From contig JADCRB010000007.1 of the NCBI GenBank assembly GCA_021464245.1, forward strand, positions 1,242,869-1,306,868: 64,000 bases of DNA, given 5' to 3'. Under the pieces are notes generated by a model. It was not told the DNA's origin and searched no databases. It worked only from the letters and a program-made list of their open reading frames with translations. Source of the stretch: Carallia brachiata. Taxonomy: Eukaryota > Streptophyta > Magnoliopsida > Malpighiales > Rhizophoraceae. Below are positions 11,820 through 23,209 of this stretch, one piece after another. A program made the translations under genes and the position numbers. The number at the start of each line of letters is the position of its first letter. The first letter of the stretch is position 1.

Positions 11820-12303
11820 CACTGTTGTCAGTACCGGACCGGTCGGTCGGACCGGTTGAACCGGGGACCGGCCGGTAGTTCGGGCCGGTTTTAATAAATT
11901 TCGAAGGGTGACTCGGACCGGTCAAAACTGGAAAAAATCGGTCAAGAACCGGTCAAAACCGGTCAAAACTGGTGAAAATCGGACCGGTTGGACCGGTCCA
12001 ATAAAATTAAAAATTTCATAAATTATAATTTGATCTCAAATGTTATTTAAATTATAATTTAATTATTAACTTTAATTTAAAATTTTAATTTAGTCATAAA
12101 TCTATTAAAAATTTCAATTTCATCCTTAAAATTAGAAAAATTAATATTTAATCACTATTTATAAATATTATTTTTATAATTACTTTTATACACATATATA
12201 TTATTAAATACCGGTTCAAATACCGGTTCGATCGGTTCAACCGGTTGAACCTTGACCCACTAATATTTCCGGTTCGATGACCGGTCCGATTCTGACAACC
12301 TTG
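11820..12303. mobile_element. hAT-like MITE, copy 1 (484 bp)
   Basis: The element lies between 8-bp target-site duplications GTTATAAG (11812-11819 and 12304-12311). The left end reads cactgttgtcagtaccgga; the reverse complement of the right end reads caaggttgtcagaatcgga. These form terminal inverted repeats with a shared GTTGTCAG. Many GGACCGGT/ACCGGTC motifs fill both subterminal regions, and the AT-rich centre has no ORF. Unit B retains the single-copy empty site (gttttaag, 25268-25275). An 8-bp duplication and CA...TG ends fit hAT. A second copy in inverse orientation is at 43386. Confidence 0.9.
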
Positions 12304-12435
12304 GTTATAAGAATTAAAGGTTCGCTATGTTTGTGTCTGTCTTCTGTGAGGCCATAGACTGCAATTATTGAAGGAGAAATGAAAGTTGATTTAACGTGAG
12401 TAAACTGACTTACAATATAATATTTGTACAAATAA

Positions 12436-12650
12436 ATGAGATCTATTTAAAATAATAAATAAAAAAATATATTTATATGGTATAAAATTATAAATAAATT
12501 ATATTTAAAAAAATAAAATAAAATAAAATTAATAAACACACCTTATCTTTATTAGGGAAGAAAAGAAATCATCTACCAAAAAGGAAATAGGAAACAGAAT
12601 ACTATCCCAAGTGGCAAGGCATTGTTTTTCCCAACTTGAGACTACTCCAT
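12436..12650. other. 3' flank of PHT1 gene
   Basis: AT-rich; probably holds the PHT1 3' UTR. Homology between units A and B has stopped. Confidence 0.5.
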
Positions 12651-14258
12651 TTAAACTAGTTCTATCTGATTGTTATGTGCTGCATTATTATTAGTCTCAT
12701 CATCCTCGTTCTCCCTTGACAATTCCTCCAGAGATTTTCCCTTTGATTCAGGCACCAAGAAAGTGAACAACAGTCCAAGGAAGTTGACCACACCCAACAG
12801 AATGAGCGAATTCCTGACACCGATGCCTGCCGGATAGCCTGCATCTGCCTTGGCCTTGTCCTTGTTCTGAGCCAAATACAAAAACCCGAACGAACCCACT
12901 ATAGCTCCAAGTTTCCCAAACGCAGCTGATATACCGTGGCAAGTAGACCTCAGCCTTGCTGGGAAAATCTCTGCCGGAACGATAAATGTTGTAGCATTCG
13001 GTCCGAAGTTAGCAAAGAAGAATGTGAATGCGTACAAAACCACGAATCCGATCCGATTGTCTTTGAGAGTCCAGTGGTTGTAAGGAATAGCCAATGCAAA
13101 CATAAACACTGTCATGAAGAAGAAACCCATCAATTGGATTGCAAATCTTCCCATTATGTCAATAAATCCCACCGTGAACCAGTAGCCTGGGACAATACTG
13201 CACAGAGCAATGAGCGTTTGTGCCTTTGAAATTTTATAAACCTCCTCGAGGGCACTCATGGTCTTTGCTGCAGGAAGCCACCCAATCGCGCTGAAGATGT
13301 CTTTTTGGAATAGATTTTGGCTGTAGTATGCGATGTCAAGCAAAAACCATGTGGCTGCCGTTCCTAGCAAGTGGAGTCCATGGCGATGGAGAAATTGTTT
13401 CGAGAACAAGCCAAATGAATTGGATTGAGTCTTTGCTATCTGCTGAACTTTCTGCTCTTCCACATCAATTTCTACCTTCAGAACTTTTGACATATCAGAT
13501 GCAGCCTGCTTTGCATCATTGGCAACAAGCGCGGTGAAACGAGCAGTTTCAGGCATCTTCATCCTCCAGAAATAGGTAAGTGCGGCAGGAAGTGCTCCAA
13601 ACATCAGAATTATACGCCAAACGTAGTCTGCTTGTGGGACAGTTGAAGCAACTGCGTCAATCTCATAAGCTGGAGCATCAAACATGGCCTTAAACACAGC
13701 AGATATGATCATAGCAAATATACCACCAGCCAAAATGCCAAAGCCCTGCATTGCAAACACGGCAGCAATGAACGCGCCACGGGTCTTCTTATTAGCAAAT
13801 TCAGACATGATGGTGGCAGAAAGTGGGTAGTCACCGCCAACGCCAAATCCAAGCCAGAACCGAAAGAAGCAGAGAGTTGCCATGACAGATTTAGCACTGC
13901 GCCCGAAAGAAAGACCCGAACCAATAGAAGACATCACCATAAGCATAAGGGTCATACCATAGACCCTCTTCCTGCCCATCTTGTCACCAAGCCAGCCAAA
14001 GAAGAGCTGGCCCGCAAGAGATCCGCAGAAAGCAACACCATTGACAGCAGCCGATACATTGGGAGGCAAAGTTCCCGGCTTTGTTGATCCCTCAATGTGG
14101 TAGTATATACGACCAAGCAATTTGGTTACCAGTGATATGCAGAAGAGATCATAAGCATCAGTGAAGAAACCCATTCCAGCAATTATGATCGCCTTGAAGT
14201 GGTACCATTGTGTTTTCGCTGCGTCAAGCACGCTAAGCACCTGTAAGTCTTTAGTCAT
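12651..14258 (-). CDS. PHT1-family high-affinity phosphate transporter
   Basis: Intact, uninterrupted reading frame of 535 codons, normal for PHT1 (about 520-540 residues). It encodes a plasma-membrane H+/phosphate symporter of the major facilitator superfamily with 12 predicted membrane spans. It shows the PHT1 signature [13 protein letters not shown] at about residue 141 and the GDKMGRKRV loop at about 91-99. The central hydrophilic loop is charged, and the tail ends in an acidic/Asn-rich stretch after the conserved LEELSRE region. Start at MTKDLQVL is the usual family start. Upstream sequence suggests a 5' UTR exon and intron. The gene lies between the two ERF duplication units with no counterpart after unit B. 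The substrate is assigned by family; which paralogue it is cannot be decided here. Confidence 0.97.
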   Translation of the reverse strand: MTKDLQVLSVLDAAKTQWYHFKAIIIAGMGFFTDAYDLFCISLVTKLLGRIYYHIEGSTKPGTLPPNVSAAVNGVAFCGSLAGQLFFGWLGDKMGRKRVYGMTLMLMVMSSIGSGLSFGRSAKSVMATLCFFRFWLGFGVGGDYPLSATIMSEFANKKTRGAFIAAVFAMQGFGILAGGIFAMIISAVFKAMFDAPAYEIDAVASTVPQADYVWRIILMFGALPAALTYFWRMKMPETARFTALVANDAKQAASDMSKVLKVEIDVEEQKVQQIAKTQSNSFGLFSKQFLHRHGLHLLGTAATWFLLDIAYYSQNLFQKDIFSAIGWLPAAKTMSALEEVYKISKAQTLIALCSIVPGYWFTVGFIDIMGRFAIQLMGFFFMTVFMFALAIPYNHWTLKDNRIGFVVLYAFTFFFANFGPNATTFIVPAEIFPARLRSTCHGISAAFGKLGAIVGSFGFLYLAQNKDKAKADAGYPAGIGVRNSLILLGVVNFLGLLFTFLVPESKGKSLEELSRENEDDETNNNAAHNNQIELV

Positions 14259-15300
14259 TGCTGTCTACCTTAATTTCTTTTCAGCCTCTGTCCCTCTTCT
14301 CTGCTAAAAAGGATTCCTAATTAGACTATGACAATTTTTTTTTAACAATTTTTTTATAAGAATAATTTATCTATAATTTTATATCATATAATAATTAAAA
14401 TATATTGATAAATATTTTTAAAAAAATAAATTTGTATGGTATAAGATTATAAGTGAATTATACAAAAAAAAAAACGAGTGAAAATAACAAACACAATAAA
14501 AAAGTGATATTACGGCATATTTGGTGAACTCGAAGTATTTATTCAACAGGGAAAACTTGGGAACTTCTCCCCTTCAATGAAAAAAAAAAACTTAGATATT
14601 ATTATATGAACTGTTTTGTTACGTTAGTACTACTTAGATGAAATTAAGTAGTAATACTTTTTATTTTTAGAAGATTTCTATTTTCACTTACTTTTTTAAG
14701 TGAATGTAATTTATTTATAATTTTATACTATATAATAAGTATAGTTTACTTAAATAAAAAATTTAAAAATAATATTTAAATAATATTAGATTACGAGTTA
14801 ATTTTATTTATAAAGAAAATGAATAAAATTAATAAGCCCATCTTACAAGAGGAATCTATTTGCTCCTGGGTGCAAATACTAGGCAAGCGGATAGAGAAGA
14901 GAGAAAAAGGTCTATCTCGTTGCCATTAATTAACAGGCAGAACAAAAATATACTCTATCCTTATTTTTGCAAGTTTTCATGCAAGAGCTCTAGATATTCG
15001 CCCAAAACAATGTCAAGAAAAAAAAAAAAAAAGAAAACGGAGGAGAACAATTAATTTTAACTAATATAAAGAAACATGGTAGGATTCCTAAGACTAACCT
15101 GTTCGATGAACTTTTAATTAATACTTAAAACCTTTGATCGTGAGTGAAATCAAATGCGGAGGAAGTTAGAAGATTTCAAAGAGGAGAGAAAAGAGGAGAG
15201 ATCGTCTAGATCAATTTTCTGGTAGAAAAATGGTAGTTTTTTTGGGGAAGCGATATATTGAAGAGAGAGCTTTCTTTTTCTGAGTAAGGCTGTGTCTTTG
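14259..15300 (-). other. PHT1 5' UTR with probable intron
   Basis: On the minus strand a CT-rich leader (about 15297 to 15099) ends in catcgaacag followed by gttagt, a good splice donor at 15098. A possible acceptor, tttttagcag, lies at 14301-14310, about 45 bases before the ATG. This implies a 5' UTR intron of about 0.8 kb. The intervening DNA is AT-rich without a gene. Inferred from signals only; transcript data would settle it. Confidence 0.5.
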
Positions 15301-15320
15301 GAGGAGTTTGGGTGGAGGGG

Positions 15321-15330
15321 TTTATATAGA
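15321..15330 (-). promoter_or_regulatory. TATA box of PHT1 transcript
   Basis: TCTATATAAA on the minus strand, followed by a CT-rich leader and the splice donor at 15098. No copy of the PHR1 site GNATATNC was noticed nearby. Confidence 0.5.
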
Positions 15331-15349
15331 GGAAGCCAGCCAATCAAAA

Positions 15350-17009
15350 TACGTAGAAGCCAAACAAATAACTACTTGTCTCTGTTACGTTCGGACTTCT
15401 TGTTTCACCTGGTTTTTACTGTTTTATTTACAATTGTCTTTAGGAGTTCCAATCCGACCAACTACAAAAAAAAAAAAAAAAAGAAGTTTTATCCAATATT
15501 TAATTCGAAGCATAGAGTTCTCAACTCTGTTGGACGTCAACTTTCAGTCAGAGTAGGAGTGGTAGAATACGATCGCACGGTCTTGACGCGTCCCTTAAGC
15601 AAGTGTAGTGATATTGTTTGTTACTCATTTATAATTGGGCTTGGTTGTAGAGCCATGCTGTGGAGCCACATAGTGTGGTCATAGTTTATTAATAAAGTAT
15701 AATTAGTTATTAATTTAGTATAATTATATTTATAAAATTTGAAAAAAATAAAATTAAATTTAAATAAGTGTTATATAAATTTAAAAATATAGATCTCACA
15801 TAATATATATTAAAAAAAAAAAATTTTTTAATTTTGAAAAAAAATTTCCTAAAAAGAATTTTTATATAAATTGTCAACGTAATTATATTTTATTAGATAT
15901 AAATTATACTTTTTCCTTCGCGTATGGCCGCACACACAACTTTTATTCTTTATAATTTGTGTTTCAATATACAAGTAATACTCAGTCGACTTCAAGTCGG
16001 TCGTCGTCAATGTCATGCTTTGGAGGGATTTCCATTATTACCCAAATCTCCGCTTCCCATAGCGTGAGGATGACGATATTTGACAACCCTATCTCATTGT
16101 CCTAGTCCGTTAAGGACCTCAACTTCAGGTGCCCATGAAAGCAAAACAGTGATCGTAGAAGTTGTAAATATTGGACCGAGCCGAAGTGGAGATTAATATT
16201 GCTGAGATAAAGGGAGGTTAAGAGGGGGAGGAATTAGAGCACTATGATACTTAAATGAACCAAAAGTTTGGTGGCCAAAATAGTATGAAGTGAAGAAGGT
16301 AAAGGAAGTGTGAGAAGCATACTTATAGAAGGCAAAAAATCTTTTATTTATAGAATTAGAGAGGTGTCCAACGTAATGTGAGGGTTACAGTGATATCAAT
16401 TTTATTATGCAACTTACTTTTATATAACACTAAAATAGTGACGCTGTTTATTTTTTTATGTCAAAACATAGAGATATGACATGGTTAATGTGAACAAAGA
16501 ACACTTAATTTTTCATTTTTTTTGTCTGCAGAAAGTGGCTGGCAACTGAACCAAAAGTATTTTTCTCATATACGTGGTACTTCAATATATACCCAAATAA
16601 ATGTACGGAAAATACTAAGCAGCTCTCTTTAAATAATATCAAAATAATATATTTTGTTGAATAATTAAAGTTATATATATATAATATATATATATTGTTA
16701 AATATTTTTAAATAATTTACCTAATTACTTTAATATTATTAAAAATTAAATCATTTAGTGAAAGCCTAAATGTATACAAAATAATAAGCAATGGCATTAA
16801 AAAGAAAAGATACACTATGAGAAAGATAAATGCAACATTTTTTTTAGGTGGGGCCCGGGGGGTGGTGTGTGGTTAAAATTGGAGGCTTAAAAGCACAAAG
16901 AAAAGTCAATTACAGCCGCGGGGTCAATGCACCCGGGTTTGTTTAGGATTGTGTTTTAATTGCGATGTGTTGGGAAAATTTGAGTTTAAAAATTAAAAAT
17001 TATTTAATT
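15350..17009. other. Intergenic, no gene seen
   Basis: PHT1 upstream region followed by AT-rich sequence and a moderately GC-rich patch at 15960-16200 that has no recognisable frame. Confidence 0.6.
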
Positions 17010-18777
17010 AATATTTTAATTACCAAAATGTTTCTGTGTGAAAAAATTAAAAATTACTTGTATCTGCATTTTCTAAAAGTTTTAATGACATGCTTTTTTT
17101 CAACACAGTCCCACCATGATTCTTGTATTTGAATAGACAACTTTTGAACAAATATATTATTATAGACTTGGAAAAAATGAAAGGGAGAGGCCTCACCCGA
17201 GAAATGTGTCAATGAGGCATCTCAGTTCCCTTATAATGCCTCAAGGGGATTTCAAGTAGCCACGTAAACCAAAAAAAAAAAAAGAAAAAGAGTGAAAATG
17301 AACCATTATTAATATTTTTCATGACTATTCTCATAAATACTAATACAAATTAATTAAAAAGAAAAAAAAAATTCACCTTTGCCAATAAATAAAAATAAAC
17401 TAAATTAAAAATTATGTCATGTATAGTCATGTTACATACAAACAATTATTTTAATAGTAATTTTACTCTACAACCAAAATTTAATTATATTTTTTTATAA
17501 TATTTTCAATACTATAACCGAACAATATATAATTTTAAGTTACATTATTCTTAATTTCAATATTTTTATTCATAATACTTCTATCAATACTAATTTATCC
17601 CACAGCTTGTTCTAGCAGCTTCACAGCCCAGCCAGAAGATTGTTCAACTGATGAGCCGCTCCTTAAAAAGAAAAAGCACTCTTCGCTGACCAATCCGCCA
17701 CCCTAATATCTTCTCGCAAAGATAAATGCGACGACAAAAATCCAAACGGTTGACCGCAAACGCGGGCCACGGGCAGTAAGGAAACTTTTTCAGCCTATGC
17801 GGCTGCGTTGGGCTTGGAACGCAAGGCCAGATTGGGCTCATTTTAAATTTCAGATAAAGATAATATGCGGAGATCGGCCGGTGGGTTTGATTCAATGATT
17901 GTTTAGAAGGCAATTAAATTGAGAACAGGTAGAGATAGAGATTGAGTATTTATTTTAATGATTGAGAAGAGTGTGTTTTAATTATGAGATAAGAGATTTA
18001 ATTTTTATTAATTTTATTTTTTAATTTTTTTATATGTTTATCAGGACTCTTTATAACTAAATAAAAAAATTGAGATCAACTAGTCGATTAAAAAATTTGA
18101 GATCAGAAAGAAAATACTGTTAGATCAAACAAGTAGAGCATGATGGCAAAAAAAAGAAAAAATAAATTCAAACAAAAATACACAAATAATAAAATAATAA
18201 TATAAAAATAAATTAATGTAAAAATTAAAAATATATTATTTTATTAACTTTGTGCTGTTGCTTCGAAAATCATATAAAAGCAAACAATCTCGTATTGATT
18301 AAGATGTTTCATGAAAATTGTTGAAATTTTAATTACTTTATTATTGGTCCACGGAGTGCAGACGGCATTAAATGTATGATGACGGCAGAGGCGGACCGAC
18401 TTTAATGTTCAAAGATTGAAAGAAAAGTAATTAACAGTGACATAATGGAATCGTGACTAAATATGCACGCTACACGACAAATCTATGGCGGCTACTACAA
18501 GCCAATTTTGCTTTCTCGAATGGGGCACGCACACGCTGACGCTCTGGTGACTGCGCCGACGCTTGTGGGATGCGTTTTTCTTTTTTTTCTTTTTTTATAC
18601 TCATAAATGGATTTTTTTTCCTTTTAAGAATGATTTAATTGTAGACCAATATTTTAACGTACATAACGTCTTATATTTTGGTGATGTTTATGCCTGTAAG
18701 ATCTGATATTTTTTTTTAAAAAAAAAGATAACAGTAAAGGAACAACAAAATATCAACAAAAAAAATAAAAAGTAAAA

Positions 18778-18910
18778 GGTTGAGTATTTGTTCAACTGAT
18801 TATGGAGAGTGTCTCTCAACTAGCAGGTGAAAAGTTCAAATTTCACCTAATTTCACTTCTCATTTCTCAAATGTTCAATAGAGTTCATTGTAAATCAAAA
18901 AAAAATGTAA
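18778..18910 (+). mobile_element. Possible SINE, unit B only
   Basis: About 130 bp absent from the matching place in unit A (about 2675). It reads ctcaactagcaggtgaaaag then gttcaaatttcacc, which resembles a Pol III B box, and ends in an A run. A clear target-site duplication was not found, so this is tentative. Confidence 0.35.
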
Positions 18911-19407
18911 ATTAATTAATTTATTCTTGATTTCATAAATAAATGAAATAGTTACATACTAAAAAAAACAATAAAAGAAACTAAATGTAAAAAAATTACT
19001 CATTATTTTGTTGATCAATATATTGACACACCTTAGCTCTTGATATTATAAATAATGTTATCTATGTTTTTCTTTTGCTATACTTGGTCTCTTTTTTAGG
19101 TGCCTTCTTTTTTCCGTTGCAATGGGCCTAATTTTTCGTCTAACGCACATCAACGTTGGCCTAGCATTAGAGAAGTAGTTTTTTTTTTTCTTTTCCTCTC
19201 TTTCTTCGAGAAGTTTACACTTCTCCACGCAAAAATAAAGCGGAAAAGACTAATTAATTTAAAAGGCCTGTGTAGCAATAGCCATTGCCATTTCGAGATG
19301 AAATATTTTCAAAATAAGGTCTCGTGGTGAGACCATGTTTGGAAAATGGGTTTGCAATGAAGTCGTAAGCAAATTATGCTCAAATCTGGGATTCAGTCGT
19401 CAACTCT

Positions 19408-19408
19408 C

Positions 19409-19440
<32 letters not shown>

Positions 19441-19441
19441 T
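19408..19441. repeat. TTTC microsatellite (unit B)
   Basis: Counterpart of the repeat at 3076-3110 in unit A. Confidence 0.9.
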
Positions 19442-19982
19442 TGTTACCGCTGCTGTCGTTTTTTTGGTAAAATCCGAACAAGGTAACTTGCAGGGTTTTC
19501 AGCCATAGAATCTGAACAAATGAACTTACCAATTGGAACGCAAGCACAGGAAAGAAAGAGGTAAGCTTCCTCACCCATGTTACTTTACTCGAACGGCCTA
19601 GCTGGCAAAGTAGCAATATTTGCAGGACATGGACATCCGGTCCGCGATATTATGTCTGGCTAATTGTTTGTCAGCTAAGAACAATCGAAGTAGAAAAAGT
19701 GGATCCTTTCGTATTAATACATCCCTTGATCAATCCTTAAAAGGAAGCATGACTATTGTAGAATGTATTCTCGTATTCACAGAGACAGGCACACAACCAT
19801 TTATTTGAAGTGATATCTTTTTACCGTTCGAGTTCATTGCATTTTTTTATAAACTTTGATTGTTATTCAAAATATTACTAATTTGCAATTTTTCATATAT
19901 CTATGAGAGATAGATAGGGAAATCTACCAACAACACCACAGAATTAGTATATATAATAAAACTAAAATAACATTGAGACTAA

Positions 19983-20864
19983 GGGAGTATTTGACGTAAT
20001 TTTTAAGGGATATTTGCATTTTATTTTTTTTATAAGAAAAAGAGAAAGAGTATTTGGTTTTATTTTTTTGATTGGTTTTTTCTCCTAAACACCAGCTAAT
20101 TAGAAAAACAACATTGAACCACCAATCGTTGTAATTTAATGGTAAGTGTTTAATGTTGTCAAGCCAGAAGTCTTGGGTTTGAAAGCTGTCAGGGTATTTG
20201 GTGATGCTAAATATACTCCTCCCCTTTATAACACTGAGTTATACTGTAATCATTCAACCAGTATAAAAGTTATCTTGGGAGCAAGGGTAATACTCACTGA
20301 CAGGATTGTGGGGCATCACTCCTATCTTCCCATTTTTCTAACCAAAAAAAAAAAAAAACAACAATGAGTTATTTTTTGGAAGAAATAGCAGTTAATAGAA
20401 TTTTTCTTGACTAAATTACCTTCAATAATAATAATTTAGTTTCTTCACTACATTATTTGATATTTTCCTTTTTTTTTTTTAATTATTTAAATAATTAATT
20501 GCATGAGTGATTGTAAGGAATTTGAAACTGCATACTATCTTTGATTTTCAACATCTTTGTTTTATGATTTTGATTTATTTATCTTTTTTGCTTTCTTTTG
20601 CTAGTTGTTTTTTTTTTAATTTTCTAAACGATAATAAAAAATTGGGTAAAAGATTATATATTTTCAAAAAATAAAATTTCAAATTTTTTTTCTTTTTTAT
20701 TTTTATTTTTACAATAGGCTTTATAGTGGATTTCTAAAACAAAATTATAATGTTTTAAATAGTCATTTTAGTATTTTAACAGGAATCAGTTACAATAATA
20801 AGTAGCAATAAATAATAATGAGTAATAGTAATAACAGTCACTAACAGTAAAACCAAACAACGCC
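19983..20864. mobile_element. PIF/Harbinger-like MITE, unit B only (882 bp)
   Basis: The element is flanked by TAA (19980-19982 and 20865-20867), while unit A has one TAA at the empty site (5355-5357). The left end gggagtatttgacgtaa pairs loosely with the reverse complement of the right end, ggcgttgtttggttttac. It is AT-rich, with no transposase. A SINE has inserted inside it (20118-20357), so part of its length is not its own. The ORF at 20146-20367 comes from that SINE. Confidence 0.7.
20118..20357 (+). mobile_element. SINE nested in the Harbinger-like MITE
   Basis: The sequence is flanked by 10-bp target-site duplications with one mismatch: ACAACATTGA (20108-20117) and ACAACAATGA (20358-20367). 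It ends in a 15-base A run and contains a tRNA-like B box (gggtttgaaagc) about 70 bp from the 5' end, preceded by aatttaatggtaag, a possible A box. Length is about 240 bp with no ORF of substance. This fits a tRNA-derived SINE inserted after the MITE. Confidence 0.7.
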
Positions 20865-22321
20865 TAAAGAAGCTTCGACTCAATAGTTAAATTTCATTAT
20901 TTTTCCTTTTTACTTGCATTCGCCTTTTTGGTTTCTAGAAATTTATTTCTCTAATTCTTCCATACTAACTTCGATTTGGTTTGGTGCCAACACATATAAA
21001 TTCAGCATCCAATGCTTACTTTGGACAGAAAACCTCTGGCAAGTGTTTCCATAGGCTTATCTGATGGCAAGTGGTCAATAATCTCAGTCGAGTCTCTCAT
21101 AAGGAGGATGAAATACATCGATTAATTCCATCAGATTGTCTTTGTCATGAAATTCATAGTAGTTGCATTGCTGGTCAATTTAGGCCTTTACATTTCAAAT
21201 GCATGTAAATTGTTAACAATTTGCCCATGCTGTTGGATTGAAGAGACTGAAGAATAAAGATCATCAAACGCAATCGGTAACTAATTGCCAGCTGCATTTT
21301 GAATTTATCATAGGAGAGAATGATCCTTACCTATGTCAAATTGTAATTAATCTCCACCAGTCAAAATTAAACGAAAATAAATCTATCTAACCTGTTGGAA
21401 GAAAATCTCATATCGGGAAAGAAAGGATAAAGTGAATGAAATATAAATTGTGGGTAAGTTGTTAAAGGTGACTTAAATTATTTTAATAAGATAATAAGCT
21501 CATTAACAAAAAATGAATTTAAATGAATTTGGTCCAAATGCTCTTCTACCTGTAAAAATGTAAGCCCGACAACAATTGGATCAATAAAAAATATAACATA
21601 ACCATTGAAATCCCACACATATTACGGTTAATTAGCCTACCTATAGAAACAAATATCATGATCAAGGCAACTTCTATTAGCATAAAGCAGAAAGAAAGAG
21701 GAATGATTAAGATTATTTGATGATGAAACTTAGTTTCCAACACAGTTGAGCATGAAAAGTAAAAAAGAGGTACTTATCATACGTTATTTCATCCTTAGGG
21801 CATGATACATCAAGCATTTTGTGGAAACAAATTCATTGACACTTTCGTTAAGCAAATGGAAGTCATCAATCCAATTGATCCTAGAATATGTCATTTCCAA
21901 AAGCTTCAAATGAACATCCTAATTTATACTTTTTTTTTCGCCTTTCTGTTTCTCTTTTTAGGTATATAGTCGTCAATTTAATCAGTGTATGCCGGCTCAC
22001 ATAGACAATCTTAGGATAAGAAATCTTAATATGTAGCAAGTTCATTTGACTTCATATCTAAATAATTGAAACAGATGATACAATGCAAATATTCACTCTT
22101 CACAACATTTACAAACTTTAAGAAATTTTCAGGAATTGCGGGCAGCCAATGAGTTCCAATGTAATCTATCACATAGAGCAGATGCAAACGTTTTTGTCTT
22201 AAATTCTCCTTTATTTTCTGTTCTTTGATAAAACACCAACCAGGAGGAACATTAACCTGAAACAAGGAAGAGAAATAAAGGCTGAGAAGAAGTTACATTG
22301 GGCCACAAAGGAGAATTTGAT

Positions 22322-23068
22322 TCACTGCCTAACTGTTTCAGTCGAGCTCAAAAGTTCCTCCAAGTATTCAGTTCCGAGGTCCTCTAATACAAGCACATCC
22401 CGCTGCTGTGTTCGCAATTTTTTTCTCGTATTTCTTATAGTCATCGGCCTTCTTCCCTTGTAGTGAGTCCGCTTTAGGGCCTCGGCCGGCGATGAGCTGC
22501 CCCAGTCCTCCTCAAAACCAAATTTGATTTCTGCGAGTGACTTGCTCACCTCCTCCTGTGGGAAATTAAGGACAGCCTTGGCTCCTTGCAAGGCCAGTGC
22601 CGCCTGGTCATAAGCTAGAGCTGCCGCCTCAGCCGTATCAAACGTGCCTAGCCAAACTCGCACACCACGTCTAGTGGAATCCCTTATTTCCGCCGCATAT
22701 TTTCCCCACGGCCGCCGGCGGACGCCTCGATAGGCCTTTTCCTTCTTGGGTTTTTCTTCTTTGGCGACGAAACCAGCTTCTTCCTCCTTGATTTCACTGG
22801 AGAAATTCATTTCCTTCGAGTCCTTGGATCCAATTGATGCAACATCCGCGAGGGCTTTTGATTCTTGGGTTTCGCTCGACAAAACGACCGGAACATCATT
22901 GAAAGAAATGGACTCCCCGGAGTACTCTCCGGGGCTGAATGGAGAGCAATCGTTAGGGTTTAGAGGTAGTAGTGCAGGCTCAGCCCACAAGAATGGATCT
23001 GGAAAGTCAAAGGGAGATGGAGGTGAAAATTCTAAGTTTGTGTAGTCTAGGAAATAATGCTCCGCCAT
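22322..23068 (-). CDS. ERF transcription factor B (paralogue of ERF-A)
   Basis: Intronless, 248 codons, starting [11 protein letters not shown]. The AP2/ERF domain is at about residues 113-170 and is identical to that of ERF-A. The N-terminus contains [18 protein letters not shown], shared with ERF-A. The tail has [20 protein letters not shown] followed by a stop, the arrangement expected for ERF1/ORA59-type proteins, so this copy probably preserves the ancestral C-terminus. Predicted nuclear GCC-box-binding activator. Outside the DNA-binding domain the two copies differ by scattered substitutions and a six-residue gap (VLSSETQ region). The TATA box and more than 2 kb of upstream DNA are shared with ERF-A. 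Confidence 0.95.
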   Translation of the reverse strand: MAEHYFLDYTNLEFSPPSPFDFPDPFLWAEPALLPLNPNDCSPFSPGEYSGESISFNDVPVVLSSETQESKALADVASIGSKDSKEMNFSSEIKEEEAGFVAKEEKPKKEKAYRGVRRRPWGKYAAEIRDSTRRGVRVWLGTFDTAEAAALAYDQAALALQGAKAVLNFPQEEVSKSLAEIKFGFEEDWGSSSPAEALKRTHYKGRRPMTIRNTRKKLRTQQRDVLVLEDLGTEYLEELLSSTETVRQ

Positions 23069-23194
23069 CTTCGGATTGTCTAAAGGGAACTTAGTATCTG
23101 GAGCATCTAAGGAAAAAGATTGAAGAAAAAAAAGAATGGTATGGTATGAATGTGCACAGAAGGGCGGGTGATTAAACGATTGAATGCAGCGCGG

Positions 23195-23203
23195 ATTAAT
23201 ATA
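23195..23203 (-). promoter_or_regulatory. TATA box of ERF-B
   Basis: TATATTAAT on the minus strand, about 125 bp upstream of the ATG; same context as in ERF-A. Confidence 0.6.
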
Positions 23204-23209
23204 GAAGAT

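Larger units (their letters stand above)
674..12435. repeat. Segmental duplication, unit A (contains ERF-A)
   Basis: This block aligns collinearly with unit B (about 17010-25385). Shared landmarks include the GC-rich block at 1360-1640 (17640-17930), a TTTC microsatellite at 3076-3110 (19408-19441), the ERF gene (8052-8852 against 22322-23068), its far upstream region at about 10950-11330 (24785-25120), and a right end near the phrase cttctgtgaggccatagac at about 12345 (25300). Unit A is about 3.4 kb longer, mostly because of insertions listed separately: a hAT-like relic with a tandem copy, a TRIM, two MITEs and a 340-bp insertion. Outside the ERF I see no gene in it. Boundaries are accurate to some tens of bases. 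Confidence 0.9.

Noticed and set aside
14330..17000. Search for the PHR1 binding site GNATATNC upstream of PHT1
   Set aside because: Only near misses such as agatattcg and gcatattt were found.
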